Shown here piece by piece: positions 25,476 to 33,339 of a DNA stretch of 64,000 bases. This DNA comes from Archaeoglobus sp. UBA234 (GTDB lineage Archaea > Halobacteriota > Archaeoglobi > Archaeoglobales > Archaeoglobaceae). Below the pieces are notes generated by a model. That model was not told the origin of the DNA. It saw nothing but the letters and a program-made list of their open reading frames with translations, and did no database searches. Each line of letters starts with the position of its first letter. Position 1 is the first letter of the stretch. The DNA lies in the NCBI GenBank assembly GCA_002494625.1, contig DACH01000005.1, forward strand, positions 345,238 through 409,237, in the 5' to 3' direction. The translations under genes were made by a program, and so were the position numbers.

Positions 25476-26882
25476 ATGTATCAGGTTATTCATGAGTCAA
25501 AGTATTCAGAGAAAGTAAGAGAAGCTATTCCCGAGCTTAAAAAAGTTCTTGGAAAGAGACTGTCTGTGGATGTAGCAGACAGAATAGCATACTGCAAAGA
25601 CTATAATCCTCTGCACCTTCGCCATTTACTCAATGGAAAAATTCCAGCTCTCCCTGATGCTGTAGTTTTTCCAGCAAGTGTAGAGGAAGTGGCTGAGGTC
25701 ATCAGAATTGCGAATTCTTATTCAGTTCCCCTCTATGTATTTGGTGGTGGAAGTGGAGTTATTGATGGTAGCACACCTTACTGTGGGGGTATAGTTCTCT
25801 CAACTCTTTCGCTTGACGAAATATCGATTGACGAGGAAAGAATGCAGGTCAAAGCAGGAGCAGGAGTTGTGGGAGGAAAACTCGAATATGTTCTGAATCA
25901 TAAAGGCTACACTCTCCGTCACTCTCCTCAGAGCCTTTACTGCTCTACTGTGGGTGGATGGGTTGCTACCAGAGCAAGTGGGCAGTTTTCCACAAGATAT
26001 GGAAACATAGAGGATATTATTGTCTCTTTAACCGTTGTAACTCCATCTGGTGAGGTTATTGAAGCTAAGAATCTTCCAAGAAAAGCGTCGATTGACATCA
26101 AGAGCATTTACATTGGGAGCGAAGGTCTTTTTGGAGTCATCTGTGATGCAACTCTGAGAATGAGAAAACTTCCGGAAAAGCAGTACAAGATGGCTTTCAG
26201 ATATGACTCGATGGATGATGCTGTGGAAGATGCAAGAAACCTCATGCAGTCTCTTAAACCGGCTCTTTTGAGAATTTTTGACAAACTTGAAACGATGAAA
26301 AATTTCAGCATAGATGGTGTGGTTACGATAGTGATGGTGGAAGGAGAAAGTGCGGAGAGGGAGATGGAGTTTATAGAAACCAAGCTGAAAGGGGAGAAAC
26401 TGGGGGAAAAACCGGTTGAGATATGGCTTGAGGAGAGATTCAATGTTTCAGACATCAGCAGATTTGTTCCTATGGGGATTATTTTTGATACGATTGAGGT
26501 ATCGTGCTTCTGGAAAAATGCGATGGATGTTTACAGAAGCATTCTGAAGGCAATAAGAGGGGTAGAGGGAACACTTCTTGCCTCCTGTCATGCCTCGCAT
26601 TTCTATGAGGATGGGTTGTGCTTTTACTTCACATTTGCAGGAGTTTCAGGGGATTATGAGGGATATTATAGAAGTGTATGGGAGGCTGCAATGAAAACAG
26701 CCCTTCTGAAGGGGGCATCACTGAGTCACCATCACGGGATAGGGGGTCTCAGAGCAAAATGGCTTAAAGAGGAATTTCTTGGCTTCTATTCGATTTTCAG
26801 AGATTTAAAAATGTTTTTTGATTCGAAAAATATTATGAACAGGGGAACAGTTCTCGGGAATGAGTGCAGGAAGGGTGACTAA
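25476..26882 (+). CDS. AGPS-like FAD-linked oxidase (candidate glycerol-phosphate or 2-hydroxyacid dehydrogenase)
   Basis: The protein has 468 residues. The PCMH-type FAD domain contains PDAVVFPASVEEVAEVIRIA, YVFGGGSGVIDGS and STVGGWVATRASGQFSTRYG, then GNIEDIIVSL. The substrate domain ends with the active-site LSHHHGIGGLRAKWL. The HHHGxG motif and GGWVATRASG are closer to alkyldihydroxyacetonephosphate synthase than to GlcD or lactate dehydrogenases. Archaea do not make AGPS-type ether lipids, so a dehydrogenase role is likelier. The next genes are a CCG-domain Fe-S protein and a GlpK-like kinase, which suggests oxidation of a phosphorylated polyol such as glycerol phosphate with electrons passed to quinone. 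The function is inferred from context; the fold is certain. Confidence 0.85.
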   Translation: MYQVIHESKYSEKVREAIPELKKVLGKRLSVDVADRIAYCKDYNPLHLRHLLNGKIPALPDAVVFPASVEEVAEVIRIANSYSVPLYVFGGGSGVIDGSTPYCGGIVLSTLSLDEISIDEERMQVKAGAGVVGGKLEYVLNHKGYTLRHSPQSLYCSTVGGWVATRASGQFSTRYGNIEDIIVSLTVVTPSGEVIEAKNLPRKASIDIKSIYIGSEGLFGVICDATLRMRKLPEKQYKMAFRYDSMDDAVEDARNLMQSLKPALLRIFDKLETMKNFSIDGVVTIVMVEGESAEREMEFIETKLKGEKLGEKPVEIWLEERFNVSDISRFVPMGIIFDTIEVSCFWKNAMDVYRSILKAIRGVEGTLLASCHASHFYEDGLCFYFTFAGVSGDYEGYYRSVWEAAMKTALLKGASLSHHHGIGGLRAKWLKEEFLGFYSIFRDLKMFFDSKNIMNRGTVLGNECRKGD

Positions 26883-26883
26883 T

Positions 26884-27951
26884 ATGAACTGGAAATGGTT
26901 ACTTCAAGCAACATCCTCTTCATCCTTGAAAACAAAGCTCTCACTCATCAGAGAATCTCTTCCAAAGCTTGGAAAGGCTGATGACACTATCAGATGTATG
27001 GTGTGCCCGAATATGTGTTTGCATGCATGTCCGGTTTTTGATGTTGAGCGAAGACTTACAGTTTCGCCTTCTATCAAATCCCGGCTGGCTTTTCTTGCAC
27101 CATCTGAAGCTGGCGATAATCTCTGGAGGTGTGTTCCCTGCGATGCGTGCAGGGAAAGTTGTCCCATGAATATAAGCGTAAATGAAAATCTTAGGAGAGA
27201 AAGAGAGCTTCTATGTGGAGGTAATACTGAGCCAGAAGCTGTTAAAAAAGCCTTTGTTTCACATGAGATGAGGATCAAGGAAATAAAGAAAAATTTTGAC
27301 TATGAGGAAAGAGAAGGTAAACTTCTTTATTTTCCGGGCTGTAAAACTCTTGAAGTTCCGGAAATTGTCAGAGCCACTGTAAAAATCCTGAATCATTTGA
27401 GACTGGATTACGCCCTCAAAAAGGACATTCTTTGCTGTGGAGCGTACCTTCGAGAACTCGGGTATCTTTCACAGTATAGAGAACATATTGCAGCAATGAA
27501 AGACCTGAAAGGCTACGAGGGTGTGATAAGTAACTGTCCTCACTGTGTTCAGGTTCTACAGGAGGATTATGGAATTAGGGCTGTGCATATTTCGAAGGTA
27601 ATTGCAGACAGCTTACCTTCTTTTAACTTTGAAAGGGTGAGTGGTAGGGTGGTTTATCATGATCCATGTATTCTCTCCAGAAAGCTTGGAATTTATGATG
27701 AACCAAGGACAATACTGAGAAAGTTTGGATTTGAAATTTCTGAGCCAGTTCACAGCAAAAGGAATACATACTGTTGTGGATTTGGTGGAGTCTATCCTTA
27801 TATCGATATTTCCTCAGCAACTTTAATGGCTGAGAAAAGGAAAAATGAACTTGCTGAGCAATCACACACGATCCTGACATTCTGCCCTTCGTGCAGAAGG
27901 GCTCTCTCTGCCAAGGATGTGACCGAGTTAATAGCTGAATGGCTTGGTTGA
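26884..27951 (+). CDS. Iron-sulfur CCG-domain protein (GlpC/GlcF/HdrD-like)
   Basis: The protein has 355 residues from ATG 26884, one base after the oxidase stop. Two [4Fe-4S] ferredoxin motifs occur at the N-terminus: CMVCPNMCLHACP and CVPCDACRESCP. Two CCG modules follow, LYFPGCK...DILCCGAYLRELG and VVYHDPCILSRKLG...YCCGFGG, which in HdrB/GlpC bind a non-cubane cluster or carry electrons to quinone. There is no membrane helix. It is the natural electron-transfer partner of the preceding FAD oxidase, as GlpC is for GlpA/B or GlcF for GlcD. Confidence 0.88.
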   Translation: MNWKWLLQATSSSSLKTKLSLIRESLPKLGKADDTIRCMVCPNMCLHACPVFDVERRLTVSPSIKSRLAFLAPSEAGDNLWRCVPCDACRESCPMNISVNENLRRERELLCGGNTEPEAVKKAFVSHEMRIKEIKKNFDYEEREGKLLYFPGCKTLEVPEIVRATVKILNHLRLDYALKKDILCCGAYLRELGYLSQYREHIAAMKDLKGYEGVISNCPHCVQVLQEDYGIRAVHISKVIADSLPSFNFERVSGRVVYHDPCILSRKLGIYDEPRTILRKFGFEISEPVHSKRNTYCCGFGGVYPYIDISSATLMAEKRKNELAEQSHTILTFCPSCRRALSAKDVTELIAEWLG

Positions 27952-27959
27952 GGGAGATA

Positions 27960-27981
27960 GTGGTCATGAAATAAAGACCAC
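27960..27981. promoter_or_regulatory. Short inverted repeat before the kinase gene
   Basis: GTGGTC (27960-27965) and GACCAC (27976-27981) form a 6-bp inverted repeat with a ten-base spacer, just after the Fe-S gene and 47 bases before the kinase ATG. The downstream half continues into GACCACCATGGAATTT, which recurs exactly at the start of the giant secreted protein (23148-23163). It could be an operator or a weak hairpin; the role is not known. Confidence 0.35.
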
Positions 27982-28027
27982 CATGGAATTTCAATAGTTA
28001 TTTATTTCATTGATTTAATTTGATTTG

Positions 28028-29512
28028 ATGCGAACCTGTGTTATAGATATTGGATCGACGAGTGTTAGGGCCGTTGTTTATGAAAACATGAGTATCGTAG
28101 ATTTTGAAGCTGAACCTCTTAAGAGATACTATCCAGAGCCGGGTTTTGTTGAGCTTGATCCTGAAGAAATTTTCGTGAAAGGAAAAAATCTCCTCGACAG
28201 GATGCTTGAAAGATACAAGGTTGATGCCATTTCTATAACGAATCAGAGAACAACCTCAGTTTTATGGGATTCGAAAAAATCTAAGAGCATCTTTCCAGCT
28301 CTCACATGGCAGGATATTAGAGCAAAGCCCGTTGCTGAATCTCTGAATAAACTCTGGCTCATAAAGTTTGGTAAAGCCATAGGAAAGATAGCAACACTCC
28401 TCTATCTCACAATCCCGTCGTTAAGGAACAGGAAGAGGATCAAGTATCTTGTTACCATATCAAAACTCTCATTCAAACCAAATCATGCGAGTGTCCATCT
28501 GATGTGGATGCTTCAAAATCTCAAAAACAGAAATATGGATAACCTTCGATTCGGGACAATAGACTCCTGGTTTATCTACAGGCTTTGTGGTGAACACCTG
28601 ACAGATTACACCAATGCAAGTGCCACAGGAATTTATGACATATTCTTCGACAAGTGGAGCGAGAATATCCTTAAAATCATAGGTTTTCCCGAGGAAAATC
28701 TACCGGAGGTAAAGGAGTCTGATTCCTTCTTTGGAGAGTACAGAAAAATTCCAATTGCATCTGTTGTAGCTGATCAGCAGGCATCTCTCTTCTCTCTCTG
28801 CTGTTTCGAGAAGGGGATGGTAAAATGCACTAACGGGACAGGAACATTCGTTGATATTAATGTCGGTGAAGAACCAAAAGCGTCCCTTTCTGGTTTGATA
28901 CCGATGGTGGGTATAAGATTGAGAAATTTGAGGAGGTACATTCTTGAGGGGTATGTCAGCTTCAGTGGTTCCTCTATTGAGTGGATAAAGAGTCTTGGCC
29001 TTCTTGAAACTCCTGAGGAGTCCTATAGACTTGCGGAAATGTCTGAGGATGAGAATCTCCTTCTTGTGCCTTCATTTACTGGACTGGGAACTCCTTATTA
29101 TACAGAATCACCTGGGGTGCTGTGGGGTATCTCAAACAAAACATCCAAGGAAGATATTGTAAAGGCTCTTCTGGAGTCCATAGCTTTCAGGATTTCTGAA
29201 ATAGTATCTCTGATGGATAGAGAAGTTAGTTTGAGTATCAGAGAGATAAGGATGGATGGAAAAATGAGCTCAAATGATTTTCTGCTTCAGAGGGTTGCAG
29301 ACACAACAGGATTGAAAGTTGTGAGAAGCAGGTATCTCGAAGGTTCCTCCTTTGGAGCACATTTGATAGCCGGTTTATCAACAGGGGAATGGAAGCTTAA
29401 TGAGTTGAAGTTCCTCGGTGAAAATACCTTTGAGAGAAAAAAGGATGTCACTGAGAAGTTCAATAGATGGCTCAGGCTTCTCAACGAAACCATAAAGAAA
29501 GGCTGGATTTAG
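28028..29512 (+). CDS. FGGY-family carbohydrate kinase resembling glycerol kinase
   Basis: The protein has 494 residues from ATG 28028. The ASKHA fold is clear: phosphate-1 loop CVIDIGSTSVRAVVYE, AISITNQRTTSVLWD, LTWQDIRA, FGTIDSWFIYRLCG, TDYTNASATGIYDI, VADQQASLFSL with the probable catalytic Asp, CTNGTGTFVDI and PSFTGLGTPYYTESPG. These match GlpK more closely than xylulose or gluconate kinases, but an insert of basic residues near 125-160 and loss of some GlpK contacts leave the substrate open. With the upstream FAD oxidase and Fe-S protein it would phosphorylate a polyol such as glycerol before oxidation. It starts 76 bases after the Fe-S gene. Confidence 0.82.
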   Translation: MRTCVIDIGSTSVRAVVYENMSIVDFEAEPLKRYYPEPGFVELDPEEIFVKGKNLLDRMLERYKVDAISITNQRTTSVLWDSKKSKSIFPALTWQDIRAKPVAESLNKLWLIKFGKAIGKIATLLYLTIPSLRNRKRIKYLVTISKLSFKPNHASVHLMWMLQNLKNRNMDNLRFGTIDSWFIYRLCGEHLTDYTNASATGIYDIFFDKWSENILKIIGFPEENLPEVKESDSFFGEYRKIPIASVVADQQASLFSLCCFEKGMVKCTNGTGTFVDINVGEEPKASLSGLIPMVGIRLRNLRRYILEGYVSFSGSSIEWIKSLGLLETPEESYRLAEMSEDENLLLVPSFTGLGTPYYTESPGVLWGISNKTSKEDIVKALLESIAFRISEIVSLMDREVSLSIREIRMDGKMSSNDFLLQRVADTTGLKVVRSRYLEGSSFGAHLIAGLSTGEWKLNELKFLGENTFERKKDVTEKFNRWLRLLNETIKKGWI

Positions 29513-29570
29513 TCATAAATTATGCACAATTGATAGACTAAACAATTTATACTCTCTAAATAAAGTTCTG

Positions 29571-31217
29571 ATGATGAAAGTTGCGATAATCGATGGTTAT
29601 GTGGATGAACCCTCATGCCTTGGTGTCCCACCTTATATATCTCCCTATCCGAGGTATATCTACGGAATGCTAAAATTCGCTGGAATTAACCCCTTTTATG
29701 TGACCATAGATACTCTGAGACAGAATTACAGACTTAAGAAATCTCTCTACGATTTTGATCTGCTCATTGTCATTGCCGGGATGGCTGTTCCTGGAAAATA
29801 TCTCGGTGGTACGCCACTGGGATTAAAAGAACTCTTTGCTTTGTTTCCTGTAAACAGGGCTGAAAAAATTCTTGTCGGACCAATCGTTCTTGAATTAACT
29901 GAAAAAGAAACAAAAAAACTGGAAGATTATCTGGTATTGGATTTTCCTTTTGAGGAGGAGCTTTTAGCCTATCTTCAGAGATATTCACATAGAGAAATGC
30001 CTGAGGGCAGGGGAAGAGATGTAATAAATAGATTTGCAGTTCTCGGAGCAGAGGTGATAAGACATCACCCTGATTTTCCGAACATCATCTGCGAGATAGA
30101 GACCTATAGAGGTTGCTACTGGAGACAATGCTCCTTCTGCATAGAGCGGATACATGGCAACCCCTCAATGAGGAGTCCTGAAGGTGTTCTTGCAGAAATT
30201 GAGGCACTTTACAGAAATGGATGCAGGTTTTTCCGCCTTGGGAACCAGACTGACTTCTTCACCTATATGGGTGACTTCAGTAAAGAGCCTCCAGAACCAA
30301 ACCCTGAGAAAATGAAGGAATTTCACAGAGAAATCTGGAGGAGGTGTCCGGGAATCAAGACACTGCACCTTGACAATGTAAATCCGAAAACAATTGCAGA
30401 GTATCCTGAGGAGAGCAAGGATATTATAAAAACTGTTGTGATATATCAGACACCTGGTAACATAGCTGCTATGGGTCTTGAAAGTGCAGATGAAAGAGTC
30501 ATTGAGAAAAACAATCTCGCAGCCTCTCCTGAGGAAGTAATGGAGGCAGTGGAGATGATAAACAGGTATGGTAGATTCGCATCCTACAATGGTCTTCCTT
30601 ATTTTCTCCCTGGTTTGAACTTCGTTGCCGGGTTGAAAGGGGAAAAAAGGGAAACTTATGAGCTGAATTATGAGTTTTTAGAAAGGATAGTTGAAGAAAA
30701 TCTGTTATTGAGGCGGATAAACATAAGGCAGGTGAAGGTATTTAGAGCTACACCCATGGAAACTATAGGTGACAGACTTTTGAAAAAACATAGAAAATAC
30801 TTCAGACTCTTCAAAGAAAAAGTAAGACGGAATATAGACAGGTTGATTCTCCAGAAAATGATACCTGTAGGAAGAAAAATGACGGAGTTGAGGTGTGAGC
30901 AGAAAGAGAACAATATAACCTTCGCAAGACAGATTGGCACATATCCACTTCTTGTGGGGGTAATTGGAACTCATGAAAGGAACAGCTTTATAGATGTGAG
31001 AATCACAGGATATGGGAGAAGAAGTATTACAGCTGTAAAGTATCCCCTAAGTATAGAAAATCTGACAAAGGATGAGGCAAAAGCCATACCGGGATTCGGG
31101 AGACAGCTTGTTGAGAAGGCTGTACTGGAAAAGAATTTTGAGGCTGTTTTGAAAATGGCAGAGTCATCAAAAGAGCTTAGAAAGCTATTGAAGGTTTATT
31201 TTGACATTGATGTATGA
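29571..31217 (+). CDS. Radical SAM protein with C-terminal helix-hairpin-helix (COG1031-like)
   Basis: The protein has 548 residues. An N-terminal part with B12-binding-like Rossmann character (about 1-130) precedes the radical SAM core at ICEIETYRGCYWRQCSFCIE. The cluster cysteines there are spaced Cx4Cx2C rather than the usual Cx3Cx2C. A C-terminal helix-hairpin-helix, LTKDEAKAIPGFGRQLVEKA, suggests nucleic acid contact. This architecture matches the archaeal COG1031 family, whose reaction is unknown; relatives with MiaB-like parts modify tRNA. It follows the kinase after 58 bases and may be in the same transcript. A small stem-loop (31230-31249) lies just downstream. Confidence 0.82.
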   Translation: MMKVAIIDGYVDEPSCLGVPPYISPYPRYIYGMLKFAGINPFYVTIDTLRQNYRLKKSLYDFDLLIVIAGMAVPGKYLGGTPLGLKELFALFPVNRAEKILVGPIVLELTEKETKKLEDYLVLDFPFEEELLAYLQRYSHREMPEGRGRDVINRFAVLGAEVIRHHPDFPNIICEIETYRGCYWRQCSFCIERIHGNPSMRSPEGVLAEIEALYRNGCRFFRLGNQTDFFTYMGDFSKEPPEPNPEKMKEFHREIWRRCPGIKTLHLDNVNPKTIAEYPEESKDIIKTVVIYQTPGNIAAMGLESADERVIEKNNLAASPEEVMEAVEMINRYGRFASYNGLPYFLPGLNFVAGLKGEKRETYELNYEFLERIVEENLLLRRINIRQVKVFRATPMETIGDRLLKKHRKYFRLFKEKVRRNIDRLILQKMIPVGRKMTELRCEQKENNITFARQIGTYPLLVGVIGTHERNSFIDVRITGYGRRSITAVKYPLSIENLTKDEAKAIPGFGRQLVEKAVLEKNFEAVLKMAESSKELRKLLKVYFDIDV

Positions 31218-31229
31218 TTGGGGTTATTA

Positions 31230-31249
31230 GATTCATCTCAAAATGAATC
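31230..31249. terminator. Stem-loop after the radical SAM gene
   Basis: GATTCAT (31230-31236) and ATGAATC (31243-31249) form a perfect 7-bp inverted repeat around CTCAAA, 12 bases after the radical SAM stop. It may end or protect the transcript. Archaeal terminators rarely need hairpins, so this is tentative. Confidence 0.3.
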
Positions 31250-31286
31250 AGAGTCATGTAAAAAGTTGATGATTTTTATAGAAGAC

Positions 31287-31308
31287 CTCCAGTGGAAAGA
31301 AAGGGGCG
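31287..31308 (+). other. Origin recognition box (ORB) upstream of cdc6; candidate replication origin
   Basis: CTCCAGTGGAAAGAAAGGGG (from 31287) reproduces the archaeal ORB: the imperfect dyad TCCA-G-TGGA followed by an A/G stretch and the G-string that Orc1/Cdc6 reads. It lies 191 bases before the cdc6 start in a 240-base non-coding gap (31218-31477) whose right half is strongly AT-rich, as expected for a duplex unwinding element, and contains the perfect palindrome AAATTTCTT-TAA-AAGAAATTT at 31372-31392. I found only one ORB and no inverted partner, so a functional origin is probable but not proven. Confidence 0.6.
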
Positions 31309-31477
31309 TTATAATCGAAAACTACATCTATCCTGAGTTAGTTAAATTTTAGGAAATAGGCATTTAAAATAAAATTTCTTTAAAAGAAATTTATCTCTCA
31401 TAAATAAATTAATGGCTGAAATGGTAAAATTCTTAAAGGTTTGAATCGTAAAAAAGATGCTTTCTGTAGGTGATGTC

Positions 31478-32728
31478 ATGGATGAAACAAATATTTTTGA
31501 AAATATATTAAATTCAAAGAAGATATTTAGGAACAGGGATGTGCTCAGGCACTCCTACACTCCAGACTATCTTCCTCACAGGAAAAGCCAGATAGAAGCT
31601 CTGGCATCAATACTTGTTTCTGCGCTGAAAGGAGAAACCCCGTCTAATGTACTTATTTATGGCAAAACCGGAACCGGAAAAACTGCAACCGTAAGGTTTG
31701 TTGGAAAAGAACTTGAAAAATATAGCATCAGGAAAAATGCAAGGTGCTATATGCACTACCTTAATTGTGAGATTATTGACACTCAGTACAGGGTTCTTGC
31801 AACTCTTGCAAAAGTTCTTGGGAGAAATGTCCCGATGACTGGCTGGCCAACTGATCAGGTTTATGAAGAGGTAAGGATGGCAATTGATGAGAGAGAACAG
31901 ACGATTATAATTGTTCTGGATGAGATAGACAAGCTCGTGAAGAAGGGAGACGATGTCCTCTACAGCCTTTCAAGGATAAACTCTGATCTTCAAAGGGCAA
32001 AGGTCAGTCTGATTGGTATAACAAATGATCTCAAGTTCAAAAACTTCCTTGATCCTCGCGTTATAAGCTCTCTTAGTGAGGAGGAAATAATATTTCCACC
32101 TTATAATGCAGAGCAGCTTCAGGATATTCTTGCTCAGAGGGCTGAACTTGCCTTTTATGAGAATGTTCTTGATGACGAGGTCATTCCTTACTGTGCGGCT
32201 CTTGCAGCTCAGGAGCATGGGGACGCGAGAAAAGCCCTTGATCTGCTGAGAGTTAGTGGTGAGATTGCCGAAAGGGATGGAGATGATACTGTAACGAGAG
32301 AACATGTGAGAAAGGCTGTGAAGAAAATTGAGTGTGACCATGTTGTCGAGGTTGTAAGAACTCTCCCGACCCAGAATAAAATTCTTCTTTATGGGATGAT
32401 CCTTCTTTCATCAATTGGGAGAAAGAAATTCACAACAGGAGAGGTTTATACTGTTTATAAATCCCTTTGCAAGAGAATAGGGATTGATGTTCTGACTCAG
32501 AGGAGGATCAGTGATCTGATATCTGAGCTGGATATGCTTGGCATATTGAATTCCATAGTTATATCCAAGGGAAGGTATGGTAGAACAAGAGAGATAAGAC
32601 TCGATATACCTGTAGAGCCTGTTAAGGAAGCAATACTCGAAGACTACAGGCTTCAACTGCTGTCAAAGTCTGAGAATATCATAAAAAGCACAACACTGGA
32701 TCTCTTTGGAACGGGTAGTGTTTTCTGA
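31478..32728 (+). CDS. cdc6: Orc1/Cdc6 replication initiator
   Basis: The protein has 416 residues from ATG 31478, which follows GGTGAT; an in-frame ATG at 31457 would place the ribosome site inside the gene. The AAA+ ATPase has Walker A VLIYGKTGTGKTATVRFV, Walker B TIIIVLDEIDKLV, sensor 1 VSLIGITNDL and sensor 2 HGDARKALDLLRVSGEIA. A C-terminal winged helix (about residues 310-400) recognises ORB DNA. It marks and melts the origin and loads MCM. The ORB immediately upstream fits the common archaeal link of orc1/cdc6 with its own origin. Confidence 0.95.
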   Translation: MDETNIFENILNSKKIFRNRDVLRHSYTPDYLPHRKSQIEALASILVSALKGETPSNVLIYGKTGTGKTATVRFVGKELEKYSIRKNARCYMHYLNCEIIDTQYRVLATLAKVLGRNVPMTGWPTDQVYEEVRMAIDEREQTIIIVLDEIDKLVKKGDDVLYSLSRINSDLQRAKVSLIGITNDLKFKNFLDPRVISSLSEEEIIFPPYNAEQLQDILAQRAELAFYENVLDDEVIPYCAALAAQEHGDARKALDLLRVSGEIAERDGDDTVTREHVRKAVKKIECDHVVEVVRTLPTQNKILLYGMILLSSIGRKKFTTGEVYTVYKSLCKRIGIDVLTQRRISDLISELDMLGILNSIVISKGRYGRTREIRLDIPVEPVKEAILEDYRLQLLSKSENIIKSTTLDLFGTGSVF

Positions 32729-32768
32729 ACAAATTTATTTTAAAATAAAAAATATATAAAAAATAAAA

Positions 32769-33308
32769 TTACTCAATATTTATTTTTCTTTTATCCTCCT
32801 TTCTTGGATGCTTCTTTTTCATCACAACCTCAAGAACACCGTTGTTATACCTCGCCTTTGCGGACTCTGGATCCACCTCAACAGGCAACTCAACTGTCTC
32901 GAAGTACTTTCTGTTCTCACCACTTGCCTTTATCTCCAGGCTTCTCTCAGTTGCATTCAGATCTATATCCTCCTTGTTTACACCTGGCATCTCTGCAATT
33001 ACCTGAACCTCGTCATCGGTCTCCATCACATCGATCAGAGGTTTTCTCTCCTCAATTCCGGATTCACTTCTGATTGTCTCAAATTTGGTGCCAAACTCTT
33101 TTATCTCCGGTTTTCCATCAGGTCCGATTCTTATCGAAAATCCTCTGATGAAGGGTCGTGATTCGGGAGCGGCTCTGAATATCTCGTTGAAGTCTCTTGT
33201 GATTTTCCTGAATATCTCATCGAATTCTTCACTGAAGGGAAAGTTCAGCATGTCGAACATCTCATCAAATATATCATCCCAGTCTCTTCTTCTCCTTCTC
33301 CAGGGCAT
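32769..33308 (-). CDS. Small heat-shock protein Hsp20
   Basis: The protein has 179 residues. An Arg-rich start (MPWRRRRRDWDDIFDEM) and a Phe-rich N-terminal arm precede an alpha-crystallin domain at about residues 85-170 (PLIDVMETDDEVQVIAEMPG, YNNGVLEVVMKKK). The C-terminal KINIE supplies the IxI motif that locks oligomers. It holds unfolding proteins without ATP. The gene follows cdc48 by 31 bases with a strong GGAGGTGG ribosome site and is the last gene of the heat-shock operon, the same order reported for A. fulgidus AF1298-AF1297-AF1296. Confidence 0.93.
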   Translation of the reverse strand: MPWRRRRRDWDDIFDEMFDMLNFPFSEEFDEIFRKITRDFNEIFRAAPESRPFIRGFSIRIGPDGKPEIKEFGTKFETIRSESGIEERKPLIDVMETDDEVQVIAEMPGVNKEDIDLNATERSLEIKASGENRKYFETVELPVEVDPESAKARYNNGVLEVVMKKKHPRKEDKRKINIE

Positions 33309-33339
33309 TTTTCACCACCTCCTAAATTAAATAAATTAA

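Noticed and set aside
32729..32768. AT-rich stretch between cdc6 and hsp20 as an unwinding element
   Set aside because: Only 40 bases, convergent 3' ends and no ORB; more likely a shared terminator region.
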